A stretch of DNA of 26,904 nucleotides, from assembly GCA_946479015.1 (NCBI GenBank), contig CAMLEQ010000010.1:1-26904 (forward strand), given 5' to 3'. The notes under the pieces were generated by a model that was given only the letters and a program-made list of their open reading frames with translations, did not search any database and was not told the origin of the DNA. Source of the stretch: an uncultured Gemmatimonadota bacterium (GTDB taxonomy: Bacteria; Gemmatimonadota; Gemmatimonadetes; Gemmatimonadales; Gemmatimonadaceae). The translations under genes and the position numbers were made by a program. This document shows, piece by piece, positions 15,708-22,417 of the stretch (the stretch's first letter is position 1; every line of letters starts with the position of its first letter).

Positions 15708-16466
15708 ATGGGGGCGCTCCAGGGAAAGGTGGTGCTCGTGACGGGGAGCTCGCGCGGGATCGGCGCGGCGATCGCCACGCTGTTCGCGCGGGAGGGCGCC
15801 GCGGTCGCGGTGAACGGACGCAACGAGGAGGCGATGGCCGCCGTGCAGGAGCGGATCGAGCGCGACGGCGGACGGGCGATTCGCGTGAAGGCGGACGTGA
15901 CGCGCTACGACGAGATCGAGGGGATGCGCGAGCGGATCGAGCGGGAGCTCGGGGCGATCGATGTGCTCGTCGCGAACGCCGGCGGCAGCGCGACCATGCC
16001 GGGGCCGCTCGAGGAGACGACGGAGGAGGGGTGGCGCGCCTCGGTGGATGCCAATCTCACCGCCACCTTCCTCACCCTGAAGAGCGTGCTGCCGGGGATG
16101 AAGCGGCGGCGCACGGGGAACATCATCACGATCTCCTCCGCCGCGGCGCGACGGCCGCATCCGCGATCGCCGATCCCCTACGCCGCGGCCAAGGCGGGGA
16201 TCCAGATGCTCACCCAGCACCTCGCCGCACAGGTGGGTCCGTTCGGGATCCGCGTCAACTGCATCGCGCCGGAGACGATCCTCACGGAGAGCAACATGCA
16301 GCGCATCCCCGCGGCGCAGCGCGAGTCGCTCGCGAAGGCGCACCCCCTCGAACGCCTCGGCACGCCAGAGGACATCGCGGGCGCGGCGCTCTTTCTCGCG
16401 TCGGATGCGTCGTCGTGGATCACGGGGATGATCGTGGATGTGGCGGGGGGCGCCGTGATGTCGTAG
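15708..16466 (+). CDS. SDR family NAD(P)-dependent oxidoreductase
   Basis: This 252-residue classical short-chain dehydrogenase/reductase has the cofactor motif TGSSRGIG (12-19), DV at 63-64, NAGG (90-93), structural Asn116, catalytic Ser143/144 in TISSAAA, Tyr158 and Lys162 in YAAAK, and the C-terminal TPEDIAGAALFLASDASSWITG segment. All catalytic residues are present. FabG-like 3-oxoacyl reductases and many alcohol dehydrogenases share this pattern, so the substrate is open. Asn36-Gly37-Arg38 after beta-2 favours NADP(H). GGGAGC lies 5 bases before the ATG. It is the second gene after a membrane protein in a probable MarR-controlled operon. Confidence 0.95.
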   Translation: MGALQGKVVLVTGSSRGIGAAIATLFAREGAAVAVNGRNEEAMAAVQERIERDGGRAIRVKADVTRYDEIEGMRERIERELGAIDVLVANAGGSATMPGPLEETTEEGWRASVDANLTATFLTLKSVLPGMKRRRTGNIITISSAAARRPHPRSPIPYAAAKAGIQMLTQHLAAQVGPFGIRVNCIAPETILTESNMQRIPAAQRESLAKAHPLERLGTPEDIAGAALFLASDASSWITGMIVDVAGGAVMS

Positions 16467-16476
16467 ACGCCCTGCG

Positions 16477-16508
16477 CACGCGCGCCGAAGCGGGCGCGGG
16501 CGCGCGTG
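16477..16508 (+). terminator. GC hairpin after the SDR gene
   Basis: CACGCGCGCC (16477-16486) pairs perfectly with GGCGCGCGTG (16499-16508) over a 12-base loop, starting 10 bases past the SDR stop. No T-tract follows. Likely end of the 15316-16466 operon. Confidence 0.55.
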
Positions 16509-16646
16509 GCGGACGGGGGTACGGATCGTGCAGCCCCACGCTCCCCGCCGGCGCGCCGCGCGCGAACTCGAGCGCGGTCGCTCCGGCGCGGGAGGGGACG
16601 CAGCGGGAGCACGCGTCTGATTCACCTCTGCCGGAGGAGTAGAAGC

Positions 16647-17156
16647 ATGGCCATGTCCAACGACGATGTCATCTCGGTGTTGAACGATCTCATCGAGACC
16701 TCCGAGGATGGCATCAAGGGATTCCGGGAGTGCGCGGAGCACGTGCAGAACCCGGAGGCGAAGACGTTCTTCAACAATCGTGTCGCGCTCATCGAGCGCG
16801 GGCTCGAGGAGCTCCGGGCGGAAGTGCGCCGCTTCGGCGGCGACCCCGAGCATCGCGGCAGCGTCGGCGGCGCGCTGCACCGCGCGTGGATCGACCTGCG
16901 GGCCGCGGTCACCTCGAAGGATGACCACGCGCTGCTCGCCGAGGCCGAGCGCGGCGAGGACGTCGCCGTGAAGAACTACAAGGATGCGCTGAACAAGGAC
17001 CTCCCGCCGGAGGTGCGCGCGATGGTGGAGCGGCAGTACCGTGGGGTGCTGGAGAACCACGATCGCGTTCGCGCGCTGCGCGACACCATCTCGAGCACCC
17101 GCTCGGCGACGGCCAGGCCGCGCGAGGTCGATCGCGGCGCTCCGCCGCCGCCGTGA
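16647..17156 (+). CDS. PA2169-family four-helix-bundle protein (DUF2383)
   Basis: The 169-residue protein starts MAMSNDDVISVLNDLIETSEDGIKGF and matches the PA2169/DUF2383 pattern: the first helix, a second helix with FFNNRVALIERGLEELR, the loop FGGDPEHRGSVGGALHRAW, then the acidic helix LLAEAERGEDVAVKNYKDAL and LPPEVRAMVERQY. The fold is ferritin-like; Glu and His residues in the third and fourth helices may bind metal, but a function is not established for the family, which often appears in stress or stationary-phase contexts. A Pro/Arg tail follows. ATG 16647 is supported by a strong GGAGGAG 7 bases upstream. The gene stands alone between two hairpin regions. Confidence 0.92.
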   Translation: MAMSNDDVISVLNDLIETSEDGIKGFRECAEHVQNPEAKTFFNNRVALIERGLEELRAEVRRFGGDPEHRGSVGGALHRAWIDLRAAVTSKDDHALLAEAERGEDVAVKNYKDALNKDLPPEVRAMVERQYRGVLENHDRVRALRDTISSTRSATARPREVDRGAPPPP

Positions 17157-17163
17157 CCTCCGT

Positions 17164-17232
17164 CCATCGGCGCCTGGCCGCGGGCTCCCGCCATCCGCGC
17201 GACGGCGAGAGCTCCCGGCCCGGCGCCGATGG
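17164..17232. repeat. 11-bp inverted repeat, probable terminator region
   Basis: CCATCGGCGCC (17164-17174) is perfectly complementary to GGCGCCGATGG (17222-17232), with a 47-base GC-rich spacer that holds a direct repeat GCTCCCG. It lies 8 bases after the 169-residue gene. The distance is long for a simple terminator; it may be a folded 3' UTR. Confidence 0.4.
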
Positions 17233-17326
17233 CCGCGTCGGCCAGTAGCCGCAGCCTCCCCCCACCCCCATATTCACGGCCGGCACTCGCGATGTACGTC
17301 GGTCCCATACATGGGAGGCTGTGTTC

Positions 17327-20300
17327 GTGCACAGAACCACGCTCCACTTCAGACCCGCCCGTCCCACTCGCTTCGCACTCTCCCTCCTCACACTCTCCGC
17401 TCTCGCCACGCTCGCCGCGCCGCCGGTGAGCGCGCAGTCGGGGGATCTGTACTCCGCCATGCACTGGCGCGAGATCGGTCCCACGCGCGCCGGGCGCGCG
17501 CGCGCGCTCGCGGGAGTGCCGAGCCAGCCGAACGTGTTCTACGTCGGCTACGACAACGGCGGCGTGTGGCGCTCCACGGACTTCGGTTCCACCTGGCATC
17601 CGCTGTTCGATGACCAGTCCACCGGCTCCATCGGCGCCATCGCCGTCGCGCCCTCCGATCCGAACATCATCTACGTGGGGAGCGGCGCGGGGATCATCCG
17701 TCCCGATCTGGCGACGGGGAACGGGATGTACAAGTCCACGGATGCGGGGAAGACGTGGACGCACCTGGGGCTGCGCGAGAGCCAGATGATCGCGCAGATC
17801 GCCGTGGACCCCACGAACCCGAACCGGCTGTTCGTCGCCGTGCTCGGCCACCCATACGGTCCGAATCCCGAGCGCGGCGTGTTCCGCTCCACCGATGGCG
17901 GGCGCACGTTCGAGAAGGTGCTGTACAAGGACGAATACACGAGCGCGAACGACGTGCGCATCGATCCGAGCGACCCGAACGTCGTGTACGCCGCGCTCTG
18001 GCAGCAGCAGGAGGGATTCCGGGAGAGCGCATCGTTCGGTGGCGAGGGGGGAGGGATCTACAAGTCCACCGATGGCGGCAGCACCTGGACGCAGCTCACG
18101 AACGGGCTGCCCACGGTGCTCCAGGCGAACCTGGGGATCGCGGAGAGCAACCCCAAGGTGCTCTACGCCACCGTCGCCGGGGCGACGCCGCACGGGCGCA
18201 CCGGGTTCGGCGGCGGGGAGATCGGCTTCTACCGGAGCAGCGATGCCGGCGAGCACTGGACGCTCGTGAACGGCGCGGGGGTGCAGGGGCGCGAGCCCGA
18301 CAATCGCCCGCTCGCGCGCATCGGCGGCGGCGACCTGCCGACGATCGCCGTCGATCCCACGAACGAGAACGTGGTGTACAGCGCGTCGGTCGTGTTCTGG
18401 CGCACCGAGGACGGCGGCCGGACGTGGTCCGCCGTGCGCGGCGCGCCGGGCGGCGATGACTACCAGAAGGCGTGGGTGAACCCGAAGGACCCGAACATCC
18501 TCCTGGTGGTCACCGACCAGGGGGCGGTGGTCTCCGCCAATCGCGGCGCGTCGTGGAGCAACTGGTACACGCAGCCCACGGCGGCGATGTACCACGTGTC
18601 CACCGACAACACCTTCGTGTACCACGTGTGCGGCGGCCAGCAGGACTCCGGCTCCGCGTGCGTGGCGAGCCGCTCGATGGATGGGGAGATCACCTTCCAC
18701 GACTGGCACCCGGTGAACATCCAGGAGTACGGGATCGCCGCCCCCGACCCGCGCGACCCGGACAAGGTATACGGGAGCATGCGCACGAACGTGTCGCTCT
18801 ACGACCGCAAGACCGGGCAGACCACGTACGTGGGCCCCGACATGAGCGGGCACGACGCGAGCGGAGACAGCTACGGCCGCAACGTGCGCACCATGCCGAT
18901 CATCTGGTCGCCGGTGAACCCCGACGTGCTGTACTACACGTCGAACGTGGTGTGGAAGACCACCGACCGCGCGCACACGTGGACGCGCATCAGCCCCGAC
19001 CTGGCGCGCAAGACGTGGGCTGTGCCGGCGAACGCGGGGAAGTACGCGAGCGAGGTGACGCCGAAGGCGATGGGGACGATCACCGCGCTCTCTCCCTCGC
19101 CGCGGAGCGGGAAGGTGCTCTGGGCGGGGACCGACGATGGCAACATCCAGGTGACGATGGACGGCGGCGCGACGTGGAAGAACGTCACCCCCGCCGCGAT
19201 CAGGCCCTGGACGCGCATCTTCAACATCGACGCCGGGCACTTCGATGATCGCACCGCGTACGCGGCGGCGAACACGATGCGCCTGGACGACATGAACCCG
19301 CACTTCTGGCGCACGCACGACGGCGGGAAGACGTGGACCGAGATCGACGACGGGATCGCGCCGGGCGCCGTGGCGAACTCCATCCGCGAGGATCCGCGGC
19401 AGAAGGGGCTGCTCTACGCCGCCACCGACCAGCAGGTGTGGGTGTCGTTCGACGATGGCGATCACTGGGAGTCGCTGCGGCTGAACATGCCGGCGATCTC
19501 GGTGCGCGACATCCAGGTGAAGGACGACAGCACCTGCCTCTGCGCCGATCTCATCGCCGGCACGCACGGGCGCGGCTTCTGGATCCTCGACGACGTGACG
19601 CCGCTCCGGCAGGTGGCGCAGGCGCGTGCCGCGAAGGCCGCGTACCTGTACCGCCCCGCGACCGCGGTGCGCGTCCGCTTCGGCACGAACGATCCCACGC
19701 CGTGGCCCCCCGAGCTGCCGGCGGGGGAGAACCCGCCTCCCGGCGGGATCATCGACTACTATCTGACGGCGGATGCGAAGGGCCCGGTGACGCTCGACAT
19801 CGTGAGCGCCGCGGGGAAGGTGATCCGCTCGTACTCGAGCGACGACTCCGTGAGCGGTCCGCATCCGGCGCTCGATCCGAAGGCGTACGACGAGCTGTGC
19901 AAGCGGGACCCGTCGGCGCCGTACTGCGGCTTGCCGCTCTACTGGCCGGCACCGCCGATGACGATCTCCACGAAGGCGGGGATGCACCGTGTGAGCTGGG
20001 ATCTCCGGTACCAGCCCATCACCGCGGGCGAGGACGACGGAGGCGATGAGGGCAGTGCCACCGGCGCGGTGCCGCACCACACCTATCCCGCCGCGCGGGC
20101 GCCGTGGGCGCCCCCTGGCCGCTACACGGTGCGGCTGACGGTGAACGGGACGCGCTACGAGCAGCCGCTCGTCCTCCGGCTCGATCCGCGCGTGAAGACC
20201 CCCGCCGCGGGGCTCGCGACGCTGGCGTCGCTGTCGAAGGAGATGTACGACGGCGCGGCGGCCGCGCACGCGGCGTGGGCGCGGGCCCGCGCGCTCTCGG

Positions 20301-20656
20301 CGGCGCTCGACTCGCTGCGGGGCGCGGATGTGGAGGCGTTCAAGGCGCGCGTGGACTCGATCGCTCCCGCGCCCTCGCACGACGAGCGGCCGCGCTTCCG
20401 CCGCCGCGGCGCGGAGCGGCCGGCGACGCTCGACGCCGCGAGCGAGGGGATGCTCGCCGCGGCGATGGCGATGCAGAGCGCCGACGTCACCCCCACCGCC
20501 GCGCAGGTGGCGGCGTGCGACCGGGCGCGCGCGGATGCGCGCGCGGTAATGGCGCGCTGGACGGCGCTGGAGAGCACGGGGCTCGCGGCGCTCAACGCGA
20601 AGCGGAAGGCGGCGGGAGAGCCGGCCGTCGTCGTCCCCGGCGGCGCGCACCGCTGA
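17327..20656 (+). CDS. Large secreted BNR/Asp-box beta-propeller protein (sortilin/VPS10-like)
   Basis: The 1109-residue protein has a Sec signal ending PPVSAQ at about residue 37. Residues about 45-740 carry repeated Asp-box motifs S/T-x-D-x-G-x-T-W: STDFGSTW, STDAGKTW, STDGGRTF, STDGGSTW, SSDAGEHW, TEDGGRTW, TMDGGATW, THDGGKTW and SFDDGDHW, plus two degenerate copies. DPxNPN-VVYA spacers between them indicate one or two sortilin-type beta-propellers. These proteins are usually named BNR-repeat glycosyl hydrolases, but no sialidase catalytic set (Arg triad) was recognised, so binding is safer than hydrolysis. Residues 760-1109 hold an Ig-like FnIII-type segment and a helical tail. GTG 17327 is preferred over GTG 17321 because GGGAGG is then 8 bases upstream. 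Confidence 0.9.
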   Translation: MHRTTLHFRPARPTRFALSLLTLSALATLAAPPVSAQSGDLYSAMHWREIGPTRAGRARALAGVPSQPNVFYVGYDNGGVWRSTDFGSTWHPLFDDQSTGSIGAIAVAPSDPNIIYVGSGAGIIRPDLATGNGMYKSTDAGKTWTHLGLRESQMIAQIAVDPTNPNRLFVAVLGHPYGPNPERGVFRSTDGGRTFEKVLYKDEYTSANDVRIDPSDPNVVYAALWQQQEGFRESASFGGEGGGIYKSTDGGSTWTQLTNGLPTVLQANLGIAESNPKVLYATVAGATPHGRTGFGGGEIGFYRSSDAGEHWTLVNGAGVQGREPDNRPLARIGGGDLPTIAVDPTNENVVYSASVVFWRTEDGGRTWSAVRGAPGGDDYQKAWVNPKDPNILLVVTDQGAVVSANRGASWSNWYTQPTAAMYHVSTDNTFVYHVCGGQQDSGSACVASRSMDGEITFHDWHPVNIQEYGIAAPDPRDPDKVYGSMRTNVSLYDRKTGQTTYVGPDMSGHDASGDSYGRNVRTMPIIWSPVNPDVLYYTSNVVWKTTDRAHTWTRISPDLARKTWAVPANAGKYASEVTPKAMGTITALSPSPRSGKVLWAGTDDGNIQVTMDGGATWKNVTPAAIRPWTRIFNIDAGHFDDRTAYAAANTMRLDDMNPHFWRTHDGGKTWTEIDDGIAPGAVANSIREDPRQKGLLYAATDQQVWVSFDDGDHWESLRLNMPAISVRDIQVKDDSTCLCADLIAGTHGRGFWILDDVTPLRQVAQARAAKAAYLYRPATAVRVRFGTNDPTPWPPELPAGENPPPGGIIDYYLTADAKGPVTLDIVSAAGKVIRSYSSDDSVSGPHPALDPKAYDELCKRDPSAPYCGLPLYWPAPPMTISTKAGMHRVSWDLRYQPITAGEDDGGDEGSATGAVPHHTYPAARAPWAPPGRYTVRLTVNGTRYEQPLVLRLDPRVKTPAAGLATLASLSKEMYDGAAAAHAAWARARALSAALDSLRGADVEAFKARVDSIAPAPSHDERPRFRRRGAERPATLDAASEGMLAAAMAMQSADVTPTAAQVAACDRARADARAVMARWTALESTGLAALNAKRKAAGEPAVVVPGGAHR

Positions 20657-20683
20657 GCCGCGCGTCGGAGCTCGCGTGCCGAC

Positions 20684-20720
20684 ATCGAGCCCCGCGCCGG
20701 ATTCCGGCGCGGGGCTCGAT
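20684..20720 (+). terminator. 17-bp perfect hairpin
   Basis: ATCGAGCCCCGCGCCGG (20684-20700) and its exact complement (20704-20720) flank a 3-base loop, ATT. It is the strongest hairpin in the window, 27 bases after the BNR protein stop. There is no U-tract. Almost certainly a transcript end or 3' stabiliser; a repeated genomic element is another option. Confidence 0.75.
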
Positions 20721-20919
20721 CGTTCGGCGGGTGCATCCACCCGTCGCGCGGGGGATGCGGCCACGACCTGCCGGTGAAGCCGTGAGCGGTTCGCGAGCTC
20801 CGGGGCACGATTCGTTCGTCAAGGTGTACCGTAGCCATCACCCCGACCGGCAGTGACGCGCGGCGCGAATCGTGTGTCACGCCGCACTCATCCGGTGATG
20901 CCTCAACCGGAGACTCGAC

Positions 20920-21237
20920 ATGCAGGACCGCGAACGCGCGAAGCACCATGAGTTTCTCCCCTCCCTCCCGTGTCATGCCCGCCTGGTGCTCGCCCTCGAG
21001 TCTGCGATCCTGAGCCACTGCGCGAGCAATCCCAGGCTCGAGGCCGCCGTGGAGGAATGCGTGGCGGACCTCACGGCGCAGCGCCTCACCGAGGAGCAGA
21101 TCGTGTCCACCATGACCGAGCTGGTGGACGGCGTCGCGTCGGCCGCGTGGTCGCGCGCGCCATCGAGCGAGGCGAAGGCCCTCGCGGCGACGGTGGCGGA
21201 GTGGAGCGCCGCCGCGTGCAGGCGGCTGGCGTCGTGA
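20920..21237 (+). CDS. Small helical hypothetical protein
   Basis: The 105-residue protein MQDRERAKHHEF... is not recognised. It looks all-helical and cytosolic: HARLVLALESAILSHC, NPRLEAAVEECVADLTAQRLTEEQIVSTM and SSEAKALAATVAEWSAAACRRL. It has four cysteines (18, 34, 47 and 100). GGAG lies 7 bases before ATG 20920, and codon third positions are GC-rich, which support a real gene. It is alone, flanked by the 17-bp hairpin and another hairpin. No function is proposed. Confidence 0.65.
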   Translation: MQDRERAKHHEFLPSLPCHARLVLALESAILSHCASNPRLEAAVEECVADLTAQRLTEEQIVSTMTELVDGVASAAWSRAPSSEAKALAATVAEWSAAACRRLAS

Positions 21238-21241
21238 GCCA

Positions 21242-21297
21242 AGCGATGCGCCGCTGATCGAGAGCGCGCGGCGGCGCTGGACCGGCGCCTCATCGCT
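21242..21297 (+). terminator. Bulged hairpin after small protein gene
   Basis: AGCGATG-CGCC (21242-21252) pairs with GGCG-(CCT)-CATCGCT (21284-21297), with a 3-base bulge; further GC pairing is possible inside. The stem ends just before ATTT, a short T-tract. It starts 5 bases after the stop of the 105-residue gene. Confidence 0.45.
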
Positions 21298-21588
21298 ATT
21301 TGGAGCGCCGATCGTTACCTTTTGTGAGAGTACGTTCCTTCGGTTGTCGGCGCTCGTTGCCAGGCCGACAACCGGCCCGCACTACGCGCTTCTGGCGGCG
21401 CCCGATCCAGGACGCCTCATGCGCCGGAGCGCCGTGACACCGCTCGGCACAGTCGTCAGCCGCGGTGCGTCTCCCCTGCCAAGTGAAGCGCCCCACGGAT
21501 GCCCACGGGCCGGCCTGCGAGCCGCGCCGGTCGGCGCGCGATCGGATCACGTCAGGGGGCGAGGGCGGATTCATTCGGGAGGTCGCAC
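21298..21588. other. Long intergenic region with 11-bp inverted repeat
   Basis: The gap between the 105- and 137-residue genes is 351 bases (21238-21588). Besides the terminator it contains CGGTTGTCGGC (21341-21351), perfectly complementary to GCCGACAACCG (21364-21374) over a 12-base loop. The upstream stretch around 21296-21330 is locally AT-richer (TATTT, TTACCTTTTGTGAGAG) and could hold a promoter, but no clear -35/-10 pair was found. A small RNA or a structured leader of more than 200 bases is possible. No gene was recognised on either strand. Confidence 0.4.
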
Positions 21589-22002
21589 ATGCACAAGATG
21601 ACCAAGCGCCAGAACGAGCTCCGCCACGAGCTCGAGCACCTGAACACCGAGCTCGCCGCCTCGGTGGTGGATGCGAGCGGCGACCATCCCCAGTCGTCAG
21701 GCGGCGTGGCGAGCGATGCGCGCCACGCGACGCGGGTGCGGCGCGACGCGGTGCGCCGGGAGCTCGGCACGGCGCTCGGCGTCGAGATCGATGCGCTGGA
21801 AGCCGAGCGCATCAAGGTCGATACGAAGGTGCGCAGGGAGGCCAGCGGCGCCGCCCGTGCTCGGATGCGTACGCAGCTGCGCGACCTCGGTGCGACGCTC
21901 GATCGCCTCCGGCACGAATTCCAGCTCCATGAGACCACCACGCGTCGTGAGGCGGGTGAGTCGACCACCCCGGCGAGTGGGGAGGCACGCGCGGGGGCGT
22001 GA
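21589..22002 (+). CDS. Charged coiled-coil hypothetical protein
   Basis: The 137-residue protein MHKMTKRQNELRH... is not recognised. It is strongly helical and charged with heptad-like spacing: QNELRHELEHLNTELAASV, then VRRDAVRRELGTALGVEIDALEAERIKVDTKVRRE, then LRDLGATLDRLRHEF; a coiled-coil dimer is likely. The C-terminus is Thr/Ala/Gly-rich. ATG 21589 is supported by GGGAGG 6 bases upstream and by where the helical content begins. The stop codon sits in the loop of a GC hairpin. Function unknown; the very basic-acidic helical style resembles small stress or DNA-associated proteins but no homology is claimed. Confidence 0.65.
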   Translation: MHKMTKRQNELRHELEHLNTELAASVVDASGDHPQSSGGVASDARHATRVRRDAVRRELGTALGVEIDALEAERIKVDTKVRREASGAARARMRTQLRDLGATLDRLRHEFQLHETTTRREAGESTTPASGEARAGA

Positions 22003-22011
22003 TCGCCCCCG
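21992..22011 (+). terminator. Hairpin enclosing the stop codon
   Basis: CGGGGGCG (21992-21999) and CGCCCCCG (22004-22011) form a perfect 8-bp stem; the loop is TGAT and contains the TGA stop of the 137-residue gene. Termination hairpins normally lie after the stop, so the overlap is unusual. Confidence 0.5.
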
Positions 22012-22052
22012 TGGCCCCGATCGGCGAGACAGGCGCGGACGCTCGCGGCGGT

Positions 22053-22075
22053 GGGGCGGCATGGAATGCCGCCCC
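22053..22075 (+). terminator. 10-bp GC hairpin after the coiled-coil gene
   Basis: GGGGCGGCAT (22053-22062), loop GGA, ATGCCGCCCC (22066-22075): a perfect 10-bp stem with a 3-base loop, 50 bases past the stop. No T-tract. It directly borders the IS3 relic, so it may alternatively be left over from the element's insertion. Confidence 0.55.
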
Positions 22076-22246
22076 CCGTACGGCCGCGCGACCGGCGCGC
22101 GCGCGGTGCCTGACGAGACGCGCGCGGGCGACGGGGATCGCCGCGCGGCGGGGCTGCTTCCAGAGCTTCCGCGCCCCGTAGACCCGCCGATTCTCCCGCC
22201 ACACTCGCTCTCTCTCCAAGCGGAGCTGCTCGTCCCGCACCGCCAC
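22073..22246 (-). mobile_element. IS3-family transposase (OrfB) relic
   Basis: Reading leftward from about 22246, roughly 58 residues read RDEQLRLERERVWRENRRVY then GARKLWKQ, IPVAR, RLVR and AVRG. This is the N-terminal part of the IS3-family OrfB: the helix-turn-helix segment usually reading V-W-x-E-N-x-x-V-Y-G-A-R-K-x-W-x-Q-L, followed by GI-x-VARCTV-x-RLMR. The CTV-type segment is altered and the DDE integrase core is entirely absent. No intact terminal inverted repeats or target duplications were seen. It is a degraded insertion fragment in a non-coding gap and explains part of the 415-base space between the flanking genes. Confidence 0.75.
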
Positions 22247-22417
22247 TGAGTCCTCTCTCGGCCTGGCGCGTTAGGCAACGGCGGCCGATCCGGTTACGAA
22301 TGGCGCGCTCCGGTCGTCGAGCATTTTACACCGGTGCGGCCATGCGGTCCTGCCGCGCGCGGCTGTTCGATCTCTGCCGTCGACCTCTCGCCCGTCCAGA
22401 CCGACAGGACCCCCGCC
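22247..22417. other. Upstream region of the metalloprotease lipoprotein
   Basis: These 171 bases hold no recognised gene. There is a small AT-richer patch (GCATTTTACACC, 22321-22332), but no spaced -35/-10 pair meets the usual consensus. The promoter of the protease gene is presumably here. Confidence 0.3.

Noticed and set aside
17292..17312. ATGTA...TACAT repeat before the BNR gene as a TetR operator
   Set aside because: Only 5-bp arms with an 11-base spacer and no match to the 18-bp palindrome beyond ATGTAC.
17327..20656. True sialidase or glycosyl hydrolase activity for the BNR protein
   Set aside because: Asp-boxes are structural; the arginine triad and catalytic Tyr/Glu set of sialidases could not be recognised.
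16976..20764. A 1262-residue open frame antisense to the BNR protein
   Set aside because: The plus strand encodes a convincing secreted protein with nine Asp-boxes; the antisense product is Arg/His/Val-rich without domains.
20721..20919. Extra small genes between the BNR protein and the 105-residue gene
   Set aside because: Open frames exist on both strands but lack ribosome sites, domains and plausible composition.
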